Assembly (NCBI GenBank): GCA_964605665.1
Contig: CAZSDP010000001.1
Span: 186,001-250,000 of the forward strand
Direction of reading: 5' to 3'
DNA from: CAZSDP01 sp964605665
GTDB taxonomy: Bacteria; Planctomycetota; UBA8108; UBA1146
Length of the DNA: 64,000 nt
Positions within the stretch are counted from its first letter, which is position 1, and each line of letters begins with the position of its first letter. This document shows positions 8,834 to 17,699 of the stretch, one piece after another. Under the pieces are notes generated by a model. That model ran no database searches. It was not told the origin of the DNA and saw only the letters and a program-made list of their open reading frames with translations. Both the position numbers and the translations under genes were made by a program.

Positions 8834-10803
8834 ACGAGGTTTGTTGGACACCCGATCGAGAATCGATCGAGAACGCCAATGTGACGCGATTGATGCGGTC
8901 TCTTGGCTATGAGGTACATCCTCACGATCCAAAACTACAGAGAGAAAGCGTCCAGCATTTCATTTCAAGATCTCAATGGGAGCCGGAATGGTTTTGGAAA
9001 GCCTGCCTCGAAGATCTCGGTATCGAGTGGATGCGAGATTACGAACGTGTCCTCGACTTAAACAATGGGCCTGAGTGGGCCGAGTGGTTTTGTGGCGGCA
9101 CGACAAACATCACTGCCAATTGTCTCTACAAGCACCTCAATGAAGCGGCTGATCGAGTTGCACTGATCGCTGAAACTGAGGATCGATCGGTACGAAAGTT
9201 CACCTTCGCAGAAGTTGCCGAAGAGACCTCCCGAGTTGCCGCAGCCCTCAGAAGCCTAGGCATCGGTCCTGGTGATACCGTCGCTTGTTATCTTCCGATG
9301 GTTGCCGAAGTCGTTTTTGCGATGTTGGGGACAATGCAAGTCGGTGCCATCTTCATCCCGATTTTTTCCGGATATGCCGCGCCGGCTGTCAGAGAGCGGT
9401 TGGTCGATGCCTCCGTGAAACTGCTCTTTACCGCCGACGGATCGATGCGACGCGGTCAGCCCTTTCCCATCAAGCCTCAAGCAGATGAAGCTGCTGCGGA
9501 TCTCGATCATCTACAACACATCCTCGTCGTCGAACGCGTTGGTGATGCAGTAGACGTCCCATGGACTTCAGGGCGTGACCACCGGTGGCGAGACGTCGTT
9601 GACGGCGCAACGCCAGACTTTGAAGTGGCAGAATGTGCAGCGATGGATCCGGCCTTGATGATCTACACCAGCGGAACCACCGGAAAACCAAAAGGGACGG
9701 TTCATAGCCACGCGGGTTGTCTTGCCCAAATGGGAAAAGAGATCCGCTACAACTTCGACGTGCGCACAACAGATACCTTTTGGTGGTTTACCGATATTGG
9801 TTGGATGATGGGTCCATGGGAGATCATCGGCTGCTATCTCAACGGAGTAAGTATCGTGATCTTCGAAGGAGCCCCTGACCATCCGAACCCAGATCGGATC
9901 TGGAGGATGGTGGAGGATCACGAGGTGACCCATCTCGGCATCAGTCCAACTGCAATCCGCCTATTGATGAGATCTGGCCAGGACTGGATCGACCCCTACC
10001 CGATGAACACACTCAGAGTTCTTGGATCGACCGGTGAACCGTGGGATCCGGAGAGCTACCGCTGGTTCTATCGAATGGTGGGGCGAGAACGTTGTCCGAT
10101 CATCAACATCTCCGGGGGAACTGACATCGTGGGTTGCTTCTTAGCACCCTTGCCGGTGCTACCAATCCCGGAAATCAGTCTCCAGTCACCCGGATTGGGA
10201 ATGGATATCGACGTCTTCGATGAGGAGGGTGAGGCGATCGTCAACGAGGTGGGTTATCTCGTTTGCAAGAGCCCCGCTCCGTCGATGACGAGAGGCCTTT
10301 GGCGCGATCCGAAAAAGTATCTCGACACTTATTGGTCGAAGTTTCCTGGAGTCTGGAATCATGGCGACTGGGCATCCGTGGACGAGCAAGGCAATTGGTA
10401 CCTCTTTGGGCGCGCTGATGACACCTTGAAAATCGCGGGACGTCGAGTCGGCCCCGGTGAAATCGAAGCAGCATTGATCGAACACCCGGCGGTCAGCGAA
10501 GCAGCGGCGATCGGTGTTCCTGACGAACTCAAAGGGACAGAGCTCGTCTGCTTTGTGGTACTCCATTTGGAGACCAGTGAATCGGAAGATCTACGACGTC
10601 AATTGACGGAGCAGGTTGTGCAAGCGCTGGGGAAAGTCGATCGCCCAAAGGCGGTCTATTTTGTGGATGATTTGCCAAAAACTCGATCGGCAAAGATCGT
10701 GCGTCGGTTGATCCAGAAGAAGCATCTCGGCTCGACAGATCTCGGGGACCTTGCCAGTGTTGCGAATCCCCAAGCGCTCGACGCCATCGGTAATGCTCGC
10801 TAA
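8830..10803 (+). CDS. AMP-forming acyl-CoA synthetase (Acs/acetoacetyl-CoA-like)
   Basis: 657 residues from GTG 8830, overlapping the aminotransferase stop by 4 bp. An ACAS_N-like region (about 75-110, WAEWFCGGTTNITANC) precedes the AMP-binding core with YTSGTTGKPKGTVHSH (P-loop) and GWMMGPWE. The C-terminal domain has GRADDTLKIAGRRVGPGEIE and the catalytic adenylation lysine in KTRSAKIVRR. Where acetyl-CoA synthetase has a WWQTE motif, this protein has ISGGTDIVGCF, as in acetoacetyl-CoA synthetases and some other acyl-CoA ligases. The substrate is therefore open. Pairing with a class IV aminotransferase suggests activation of an acid derived from an amino acid (inference). Confidence 0.82.
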   Translation: MNEVCWTPDRESIENANVTRLMRSLGYEVHPHDPKLQRESVQHFISRSQWEPEWFWKACLEDLGIEWMRDYERVLDLNNGPEWAEWFCGGTTNITANCLYKHLNEAADRVALIAETEDRSVRKFTFAEVAEETSRVAAALRSLGIGPGDTVACYLPMVAEVVFAMLGTMQVGAIFIPIFSGYAAPAVRERLVDASVKLLFTADGSMRRGQPFPIKPQADEAAADLDHLQHILVVERVGDAVDVPWTSGRDHRWRDVVDGATPDFEVAECAAMDPALMIYTSGTTGKPKGTVHSHAGCLAQMGKEIRYNFDVRTTDTFWWFTDIGWMMGPWEIIGCYLNGVSIVIFEGAPDHPNPDRIWRMVEDHEVTHLGISPTAIRLLMRSGQDWIDPYPMNTLRVLGSTGEPWDPESYRWFYRMVGRERCPIINISGGTDIVGCFLAPLPVLPIPEISLQSPGLGMDIDVFDEEGEAIVNEVGYLVCKSPAPSMTRGLWRDPKKYLDTYWSKFPGVWNHGDWASVDEQGNWYLFGRADDTLKIAGRRVGPGEIEAALIEHPAVSEAAAIGVPDELKGTELVCFVVLHLETSESEDLRRQLTEQVVQALGKVDRPKAVYFVDDLPKTRSAKIVRRLIQKKHLGSTDLGDLASVANPQALDAIGNAR

Positions 10804-10809
10804 GAGCGT

Positions 10810-12192
10810 TTACTTCTTTTTTGCGAATACCGCCCGCGGATCTGCAGCGTCTCGTAAACCATCCCCCAAGAAGTTGTACGCGAGCACAGCGACGAAAATG
10901 AACATGCCTGGAATGATCGTCCACGGCTGATACTTCACTGCCTGTGAGTTGTTTGCGTCTCGCAGCAGTAACCCCCAAGATGTATCCGGCTCGGTGATCC
11001 CCAATCCCAAGAAGCTGAGCGAAACTTCACCAAGGATGTAATAGGGTACATAGAGTGTCGCCGTCACGATGACAAAGCTCGCAGTGTTCGGAAGGATGTG
11101 TCGCAAAATCACGCGACGGTCTGGAGCTCCCAGCGCCCGTGCAGCGAGGGCATATTCATTTTCCTTCAGGGACAAGACCATTCCTCGAACAACTCGCCCC
11201 GTGGCTGCCCATCCCGCGAGCGCCAAAATCGCGACGATCATCAAGTAGGTTTGTCGACTATTCAGATCGTCTGGAATGACGTACCGAAGGGTGAGAATGA
11301 GGTACAGCCCAGGAATCGCCATCAGCAACTCTGTCACGCGCATCATCGTGAAGTCGACTGCCCCGCCGTAGTATCCAGAAACTCCACCAAAAACGAGACC
11401 GATCGACATACTAATAAAGATGCCCAAGAGCCCAACGGACAGTGAGATCTGTCCACCAAAGAGGATTCTCGTCAGCAGATCTCGCCCATTTTGATCTGAT
11501 CCAAGGAGAAAGACCTCGGCATGACGCCCTCCATCGGCTGGGTCAGAATCTGCTTCAGCATCGGTGTTCCACTCTTCAGGCCTGTCGACCCCAAAGAGTT
11601 TAGTGCTGCCAAAAACCTTGAAAAATCCACACAAAGAGGCCACCTCGAATGTTTCGTCACTGCCGACGAAAAATCGGATGGGGAGCTTCACATCATGATC
11701 GGGAGCGAGCAAAAAAGCGGTCTCACCATACTCATCATATGAAACGTACTCACGAAGGGCGTAGACGTGCGGCCGCAGGGTGAAGTTTCCCTCATTGTCG
11801 TAGAAGCTCAAACCGCCGTTGAACCATGACCAGCGAGTTTGATACTCAGGTTTTTCGACCTCGACCCATTCGTAGTCTTCATTTTCGATTTCAACAAGGT
11901 GAGTTCCGATTTGCTCAATCACGGGCCCCCCGAACAACATGGGGCCATACTTCGTGGTGTCGGTGTTGACCTCATTGAAATCATAGGGGGAGAGGAAGCC
12001 TGCAAAGCAGGCGGTAAAGTACAAACAGAGGAGAATCGATCCGCCTGTGATCGCCATTTTGTTTTTGCGCAGACGAATCCACAGCATCTTCCAAGGGCCC
12101 CGCGGAGGAGGAAGACCTGGCCCCTCCGTCTCGATCGTCGGGGAGGAGCCTGGGCTCACCGGTCCACTTCGATCGGTCTCTTGGTTGCTCAT
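10810..12192 (-). CDS. Opp/Dpp-type permease C, cassette 1
   Basis: 460 residues, well above the roughly 300 usual for OppC/DppC. TM1 lies at about 49-72. A periplasmic insert of about 150 residues follows before the hallmark LLGSDQNGRDLLTRILFGG and four more TM segments. The EAA-like loop is present (AARALGAPDRRVILRHILPN), and SLSFLGLGI and GLRDAADPR complete the family pattern. It overlaps the upstream permease gene with ATGA and closes the three-gene cassette. No ATPase gene accompanies the cassette. Confidence 0.85.
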   Translation of the reverse strand: MSNQETDRSGPVSPGSSPTIETEGPGLPPPRGPWKMLWIRLRKNKMAITGGSILLCLYFTACFAGFLSPYDFNEVNTDTTKYGPMLFGGPVIEQIGTHLVEIENEDYEWVEVEKPEYQTRWSWFNGGLSFYDNEGNFTLRPHVYALREYVSYDEYGETAFLLAPDHDVKLPIRFFVGSDETFEVASLCGFFKVFGSTKLFGVDRPEEWNTDAEADSDPADGGRHAEVFLLGSDQNGRDLLTRILFGGQISLSVGLLGIFISMSIGLVFGGVSGYYGGAVDFTMMRVTELLMAIPGLYLILTLRYVIPDDLNSRQTYLMIVAILALAGWAATGRVVRGMVLSLKENEYALAARALGAPDRRVILRHILPNTASFVIVTATLYVPYYILGEVSLSFLGLGITEPDTSWGLLLRDANNSQAVKYQPWTIIPGMFIFVAVLAYNFLGDGLRDAADPRAVFAKKK

Positions 12193-13352
12193 GAGAGCCT
12201 CACTCTCGGATCGACGACTGCGAGAAGAAGATCCGCGAACAAGTTTCCAAAGACGAGCAAAGTCGCGCTAACCAGAACCGACGCCATCACGACAGGTTCA
12301 TCCTTCGAGAAGATGGCATCGACGACGAGCCTCGCCATCCCTGGCCAATTCATCACGACCTCGACCAAGAAGGAACCGGAAAGCAGTGCTGCTAAGGAGT
12401 AACCAAAAAGCGTCACTAGTGGATTGATCGCATTTCGCAGGGCGTGCTTAAAGAGCACCTTTTCACGAGGAAGACCTTTTGCCCGGGCAGTGCGGACATA
12501 GTCCTGACCGAGTGCTTCGATCATGTTTCCTCTTGCTTGTCGCATGTAACCCGCCATCGCTCCCGTTCCGATGACGATTGTCGGAAGTACTAGGTGGTGC
12601 AGGCGATCGACGATCTTCCCCCAAGTGGTCATGTTGTCGTAATTGACGGTATCTCGCATATCGCCGATCGGGAACCACCCAGTCCAGCTCGCCAGAAGCA
12701 CCATCAACAAAGCGAAAAACACCGATGGGATCGACAAGCCAAAGAAGGCGATGAATCCGCTGGAGTGATCCCAAATCGAATTCGGTTTCACTGCAGCGAT
12801 CACCCCCAAAGGAATCGCAACTCCCCACGCTAAAATGAGGGATGCGATGCTCAAAGTGAGCGTATTCCACAGCCTCTCACGAATCATCGGGAAGACCGGT
12901 CTTTGAGTTTGGAATGACCGCCCAAAATTCCCTTGGAGGACATTTCCGAACCACCGCGCAAATCCTTCGAGCGCGCCGATCTTGACGTAGAGATTCCCAT
13001 TTTCATCCGCTTGATAAAGCTTGGAGTCGACTTTGAATCGCCCGAGATTTTGAGCGGCCTCTCGAGTCGGGGAAATCACGCCATCACGGACGATCTCTCC
13101 TTTACGAACCTGCCAAGTCGATCCCTTTGCCTGAAACTCACCCAAGCTTGCCAACTCCGGTTCGGAAAGCTTACGGACCAGCCCAGCCTCCGTCTTCGCT
13201 TCCATCACCGAATTGAGGGAGATCGCGGGGTTCATCTCCATTTGTCCAAAGAAGTCGCCGGGAGCGAACTTCAGCAAAATGAAGGTCAACAGCGACACTC
13301 CCAAGAGAAGCGGAGGAATCGACAGGAGTCTTCGAATGGTGAAGGTGGCCAA
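12189..13352 (-). CDS. Opp/Dpp-type permease B, cassette 1
   Basis: 387 residues from TTG 13352, with AAAGGG at 7-base spacing. TM1 is followed by APGDFFGQMEMNP and then an unusual loop of about 100 residues before GNFGRSFQTQRPVFPMI, where the normal BPD-permease core begins. The EAA loop reads ARAKGLPREKVLFKHALRNAI and the end is GNLFADLLLAVVDPRVRLS, both diagnostic of the DppB/OppB family. The product should form a heterodimer with the cassette's C permease. A 124-bp gap separates it from the solute-binding protein gene. Confidence 0.87.
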   Translation of the reverse strand: MATFTIRRLLSIPPLLLGVSLLTFILLKFAPGDFFGQMEMNPAISLNSVMEAKTEAGLVRKLSEPELASLGEFQAKGSTWQVRKGEIVRDGVISPTREAAQNLGRFKVDSKLYQADENGNLYVKIGALEGFARWFGNVLQGNFGRSFQTQRPVFPMIRERLWNTLTLSIASLILAWGVAIPLGVIAAVKPNSIWDHSSGFIAFFGLSIPSVFFALLMVLLASWTGWFPIGDMRDTVNYDNMTTWGKIVDRLHHLVLPTIVIGTGAMAGYMRQARGNMIEALGQDYVRTARAKGLPREKVLFKHALRNAINPLVTLFGYSLAALLSGSFLVEVVMNWPGMARLVVDAIFSKDEPVVMASVLVSATLLVFGNLFADLLLAVVDPRVRLS

Positions 13353-13476
13353 CTCTAGGCCCTTTCTCGCTAATTCGAAGGGGACCGCAAGTCAACGAAC
13401 CTGCTCCCACCTCTGACGATGACCATCGTGGCATCGCCACCGAGTAGATTTGATTTCAGTGGAACTCTCTGTCCCC

Positions 13477-15360
13477 TTATTGAGCGCCCGCGGAGGCGTT
13501 CTTCAGGTACAGTTCCTGAATGTTCCAGGTCACTTGGGGACGGAGCAAACTCGGCCAGACGTTTCCGATTTCACTCCTGGCGAGTGAGTACTGATTTGCG
13601 GCCACCAGATACAAGATCGGAATCTGCTCGGAGATCGCAATCTGAATCCGATCGCTGTATTCCTTCCTCTTCGACTCGTCCAACTCCCGATCGAGGAGTC
13701 CGACGTATCGGTCCACTTCACGCTCCCATTCGATGGGGGAGGGCTGTGGTTGTTGAGGATACCAGACATGCAAACGACCGCTCGACCGGTTGATGTTCTT
13801 CGAGTTTGACGGGTCCGCGGGAACTCCCGATCCCCACCCGAGCAGGATCATATCCCACTCATGGCTGTCTCGAAGTCGAGTGACCAGACCGTTAAAGTCG
13901 AGTGCCTTGAAGACCACTTCGACCCCGATCTTTGCCAGATCATCTTTGATCAAGTTACACATCTGCAAACGGGTGTTGTTTTCCACATTCGTATTGAGGC
14001 CAAAGGAGATCTTTCGTCCTTTGTCATCTTCGCGAATCCCGTCTCCATCGGTGTCTTTCCAACCGAGTCCATCGAGAAGCGAGTTTGAAAGTTCAACATC
14101 GTGTGGATACCGAACCACGTCTTTGCAGTAGAAGTTCTTGTTACCCGGAGTGATGCTCGCCCAAATCGGACGTCCCCGTCCATCCAATGCAGACTTCACC
14201 ATCCCTCTTCGATCAAGCGCGTGGTTGATCGCACGCCTGAAATCGAAGTTGTTGAACCAGTACTGCTTCTCCTCGGCAACAAACGGCACCCCAGTCTCGA
14301 GATTCTTTCCCGGGTGAAGATTGAAGGAGATCCAATTGGTATTGAGACTGACGCCGAGCCTCAACAGGTCGAATCCTGCTCCCGCTTTCTTGGAGGCAAC
14401 TTCCACTTCTTTGAACCGATCAGGTGGAAGCGTGTCCAAGACGTGGTGCTCTCCCGCGAGAAACTTCTGCACTTGCAGGTTCTGGTCTTTCACCAGCGCG
14501 ATGACGACACGGTCGAAGTAGGGGAGACGCTGATTCCGAGCGTCCACTTCCCAATAGTATGGATTGCGCTCGTACTCCACCTTCTCTGCAGGAACGTACT
14601 TCTTCAGAACAAACGGTCCGCTTCCGATGATCGTCGCTGGGTCAGAAGCACTGAGCATTTGCTGACCGAGAGTGGGATTCGTTTCTTGGAGATGATCTTT
14701 CCAGACATGCTTAGGAATGATGCTCACATTGCCGATGTGGGTCAGAAACTGTGAATCGACGTCATGGGTTGTAAATGTGATCGACTGCTTTTCTCGATCG
14801 ACCTTAAAGGTTGGAAATCTTCCTTGCTCATCCTGAAACCCATCTCGAATCGACGAAGGAATCTCGGGGTGGAAGATCGCCTGAAAACTGAACTCCACGT
14901 CGTCGATCGTCAACGGTTTGCCATCGCTGAATCGAACGCCTCGGCGGAGAAAAAAGGTCCAGCTCTTCTTGTCCTCGGAAACTTCCCAGTGAGTGGCGAG
15001 GAGCGGCGCCGTTTTCCAACCGCCATTGTTGTAGGAGAGCAGCCCAGAGAAAACGAGAGACCGCAGTTCTTGCGAAGTGGCACCTTTCGGCTCCACCGGA
15101 TTGAAAGTCTCCACCTCGCCAAGGATCGAGTAGACCAAGGTGCCGCCATAGGTGCCGGTGCGCTGAGTCTGAAGCGGTTGCTCGGGAACCTCCCCCAAGA
15201 AGGGAGGATTCGGAACCCCAACCGGTATCGAGACATCGACCTCCGGTTCCGAATAGGTGCGACCGCGCTGCGCCCAAGCTTCAGGCGCACAAGCCGCGGC
15301 AATCCCGGTGATGATCAACAGGGTGAGGATCAAAGTACGAACTTGAAGCAATCTCGACAT
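13477..15360 (-). CDS. Family 5 solute-binding protein, cassette 1
   Basis: 627 residues from ATG 15360 (AGGAG 6 bases upstream). An in-frame GTG/ATG 84 bases further up is less likely because the signal peptide would be buried. The N-terminus has a signal sequence ending near AWA-Q, with an AAAC that could alternatively be a lipobox. The body matches SBP family 5 (OppA/DppA): SQELRSLVFSGLL, KSWTFFLRRGVRFSDGKPLT and the late YSDRIQIAISEQIPILYLV. These proteins deliver peptides or other oligomers to an Opp/Dpp transporter. Divergent from cassette 2 across a repeat-containing gap. Confidence 0.88.
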   Translation of the reverse strand: MSRLLQVRTLILTLLIITGIAAACAPEAWAQRGRTYSEPEVDVSIPVGVPNPPFLGEVPEQPLQTQRTGTYGGTLVYSILGEVETFNPVEPKGATSQELRSLVFSGLLSYNNGGWKTAPLLATHWEVSEDKKSWTFFLRRGVRFSDGKPLTIDDVEFSFQAIFHPEIPSSIRDGFQDEQGRFPTFKVDREKQSITFTTHDVDSQFLTHIGNVSIIPKHVWKDHLQETNPTLGQQMLSASDPATIIGSGPFVLKKYVPAEKVEYERNPYYWEVDARNQRLPYFDRVVIALVKDQNLQVQKFLAGEHHVLDTLPPDRFKEVEVASKKAGAGFDLLRLGVSLNTNWISFNLHPGKNLETGVPFVAEEKQYWFNNFDFRRAINHALDRRGMVKSALDGRGRPIWASITPGNKNFYCKDVVRYPHDVELSNSLLDGLGWKDTDGDGIREDDKGRKISFGLNTNVENNTRLQMCNLIKDDLAKIGVEVVFKALDFNGLVTRLRDSHEWDMILLGWGSGVPADPSNSKNINRSSGRLHVWYPQQPQPSPIEWEREVDRYVGLLDRELDESKRKEYSDRIQIAISEQIPILYLVAANQYSLARSEIGNVWPSLLRPQVTWNIQELYLKNASAGAQ

Positions 15361-15591
15361 CAGGGCTCCTCGCAAAGACGGGTCGACACAGCGCGAATCA
15401 GCGCCGGAATTTTTTTCATGGAGAGCTTGGGCAAGCCAGCTCATCGGTTCTGCAATCGAAAGGGACCGCGGATTTCCGGAAACCTGCCCTCAATACCGCA
15501 TGAACGAAGATCGAATTCGGCATTATTGAATCAGATGAGACCCGAACCACCTCATGAGAGCACTCACGACGCAAATCACCGTCACCTTGTG

Positions 15592-15621
15592 TGTACCGGT
15601 TTACTGTGTACCGGTTTACCG
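15592..15621. repeat. 15-bp tandem repeat, two perfect copies
   Basis: TGTGTACCGGTTTAC occurs at 15592-15606 and again directly at 15607-15621 without a mismatch. Each copy contains the palindrome-like ACCGGT. It lies midway between the divergent solute-binding protein genes, so it may be an operator pair, or simply a replication-slippage repeat. Confidence 0.85.
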
Positions 15622-15714
15622 AGACTGGGCCTTTTGAGCACAGGATCTTTCCGCAACGGCCGAGAGCGACTCTCGATTGGCAATCCCTGCACATCGACTG
15701 AGGATGGTGCCCGC

Positions 15715-15754
15715 CACCGTCTCGCCCACCACCGTCTCGCCCACCACCGTCTCG
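15715..15754. repeat. 15-bp tandem repeat, 2.7 copies
   Basis: CACCGTCTCGCCCAC is present at 15715-15729 and 15730-15744, with a partial third copy (CACCGTCTCG) at 15745-15754. The sequence is unrelated to the 15-bp repeat 94 bp away but has the same period. Confidence 0.85.
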
Positions 15755-15980
15755 GGGACGAGCTGAGACCTGCCCAATCGGCAGCCTCGTGGCTCTATCA
15801 GTCGTTTCGGGCTATTCAGCGGAGACCACCTTAGCGAAACGCTCGATGCCCCGCAAGGTCGCTTACCTTCCCCCTGAAAGCGACTTGGGACGATCGCCGC
15901 CCTCGGGTAAGGTGTCGCACCGTGGTCAGACCACCTCTGGCCGCTCCTCATGAATTTTGACATGGAAAGGTGTGATCAGG

Positions 15981-17684
15981 GTGAAGACTCACACGTCCAA
16001 CCGGCTCTATGTGGGCCCATCGAAATCGCTCTCGTTGATTTTCCTGACGCTGCTGACCTGTTCGGCGCTCATTTTAACCAACGTCGGCTGCACCAGCGGG
16101 GAACTCTCCTCGATCAACCGACCCGATCCGTCCGGGAAGGTGAGACTCGCCCTGCTGACCAACCCTCCCGATCTCGATCCGATCCTCATCTCCGATACCA
16201 CGTCGAGCGGCGTCGCATCCAAGATCTTCAATTGCCTGCTCGGTTACGACGAAAACCTCAATCTGATTCCGGAGCTCGCGACCTCGATGCCAGAAATTTC
16301 CGACGACGGATTGGTGTACACCTTCCGCCTTCGCGACGGCATCCGCTTCCATAATGGCCGATCGGTGACCGCAGCAGACTGGAAGTATTCGCTGGAGCGC
16401 CTCGCGACCATTGCCTCCAAACGCCCCAAAGTCGTGAAGCCGATCTTGGGAGCAACGGTCGCCATCACGAATGGAAAAAAAGGGGGAGACGTCACAATAG
16501 AGGGCCTCAAAGTGGTCGACGACCTGACTCTCCAAATCACCCTCGAGAAACCCTACTACCCATTTCTCTTCCTACTCGCGATGGAAAATGCCTCTGTCGT
16601 TCCCAAGGAAGCGGTTGGCCCGGATTTCTCTCGGGCACCGGTGGGTACTGGACCATTCACACTGGCGGAATGGAAAGAGAATGACCGCCTCCGATTAGTC
16701 GCAAATCCCGACTACTTCGAGGGGGCCCCCAAAATCTCCGAGATCACGATGCGCATCATCCCTGAGCCGCTGACGAGACAGGAAGAGTACAAAGCAGGAA
16801 ACCTTGAGATGGTCGACGTGACCCAAGGAATGCTCCCTCGTTGGCAGAGTTCGCCAAATCACAGCGAAGACGTACGAGTTTATCCGCAGAGCGCGATCCT
16901 CTATTACGGCTTCAACCTGGAGAAAGAGGGAAGTCCCTTCGCCGGCTATTCTGAGAAGGCCAGGAAACTGCGTGAAGCGATCAATTGGTCAGTGGATCGA
17001 GAGTTCATTTGTGAAAAGATCCTCGACGGCCGGCACTCACCGATCAATGGAATCCTTCCTACTGGATTTCCAGGACACTCCAAAACTCGCCCAACGTTCA
17101 CCAGAGACCTCGAAAAGGCTCGACAGCTACTCACTGAAGCTGGCCACCCAGGGGGTGAAGGGCTCCCACCAGTCGAACTCTGGTTCAACAGCCAAGGAGA
17201 CAACGCGAAAGTCGCCCAAGCGGTCCAACAGAACCTCAAAGAGATCGGGATTGAAATCACCCTCAAGCAGCTCGATTGGGCAGCCTTTATCGAAGCGTGC
17301 GATGCCGGAGAACCGGCGTTCTTTCGCTTGGGCTGGGTTGCCGACTATCCAGACCCAGAGAACTTCCTCTATTTCCTCTTCCATTCCTCGAACAAGGGAC
17401 CGAATGGAAATGTGTCATTCTACGATCGACCCGAAGTGGACGCTTTGATCGACCAAAGCTACTTTGAAAGTGATCCCCAAAAGAGACTCGCACTGCTGCA
17501 AGAAGCAGAAGAGCTGATCCTCAAAGATTTCCCTTGGCTCTTTTTGACGTCGACGATGGAGGGAATTCTGGTCAAGCCCTACTTGAAAAACTTCAATCCG
17601 ACCGCAATGGACGACGACAGTGCTGGAGGCTCACAAGTTCAATGGAATCGAGTCGAAATCGAAACTCCGAGCGGGACTGAATAA
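15981..17684 (+). CDS. Family 5 solute-binding lipoprotein, cassette 2
   Basis: 567 residues from GTG 15981, with GAAAGG 10 bases upstream; a TTG at 15957 would add 8 residues. A basic n-region and a hydrophobic stretch end in the lipobox LTNVGC, so this is a lipoprotein. SBP family 5 features include NPPDLDPILISDTTSSGV, YTFRLRDGIRFHNGRSVTAADWKYSLERL, and the late DFPWLFLT segment. It resembles the DppA/OppA group and precedes two permease genes (15 bp gap). No ATPase follows in this cassette. Confidence 0.9.
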   Translation: MKTHTSNRLYVGPSKSLSLIFLTLLTCSALILTNVGCTSGELSSINRPDPSGKVRLALLTNPPDLDPILISDTTSSGVASKIFNCLLGYDENLNLIPELATSMPEISDDGLVYTFRLRDGIRFHNGRSVTAADWKYSLERLATIASKRPKVVKPILGATVAITNGKKGGDVTIEGLKVVDDLTLQITLEKPYYPFLFLLAMENASVVPKEAVGPDFSRAPVGTGPFTLAEWKENDRLRLVANPDYFEGAPKISEITMRIIPEPLTRQEEYKAGNLEMVDVTQGMLPRWQSSPNHSEDVRVYPQSAILYYGFNLEKEGSPFAGYSEKARKLREAINWSVDREFICEKILDGRHSPINGILPTGFPGHSKTRPTFTRDLEKARQLLTEAGHPGGEGLPPVELWFNSQGDNAKVAQAVQQNLKEIGIEITLKQLDWAAFIEACDAGEPAFFRLGWVADYPDPENFLYFLFHSSNKGPNGNVSFYDRPEVDALIDQSYFESDPQKRLALLQEAEELILKDFPWLFLTSTMEGILVKPYLKNFNPTAMDDDSAGGSQVQWNRVEIETPSGTE

Positions 17685-17699
17685 AGTCGAGGGCATTCG

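Larger units (their letters stand above)
15361..15980. other. Divergent intergenic region between cassettes 1 and 2
   Basis: About 620 bp without a convincing gene. Open frames here are short or lack a recognisable product. The region must hold promoters for both divergent SBP genes, but none close to consensus was found. Its striking content is two separate short tandem repeats of 15-bp period (15592-15621 and 15715-15754). Confidence 0.5.

Noticed and set aside
14764..15834. A 356-codon plus-strand open frame opposite the cassette 1 SBP gene
   Set aside because: It lies antisense to a clear SBP, is strongly Arg/His-rich and matches nothing. Long antisense frames are expected from this codon usage.
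15416..15963. Minus-strand frames covering both 15-bp repeats
   Set aside because: The repeats preserve frame because the period is a multiple of three, giving repeated peptides such as VVGET, but no start signal or homology supports a gene.
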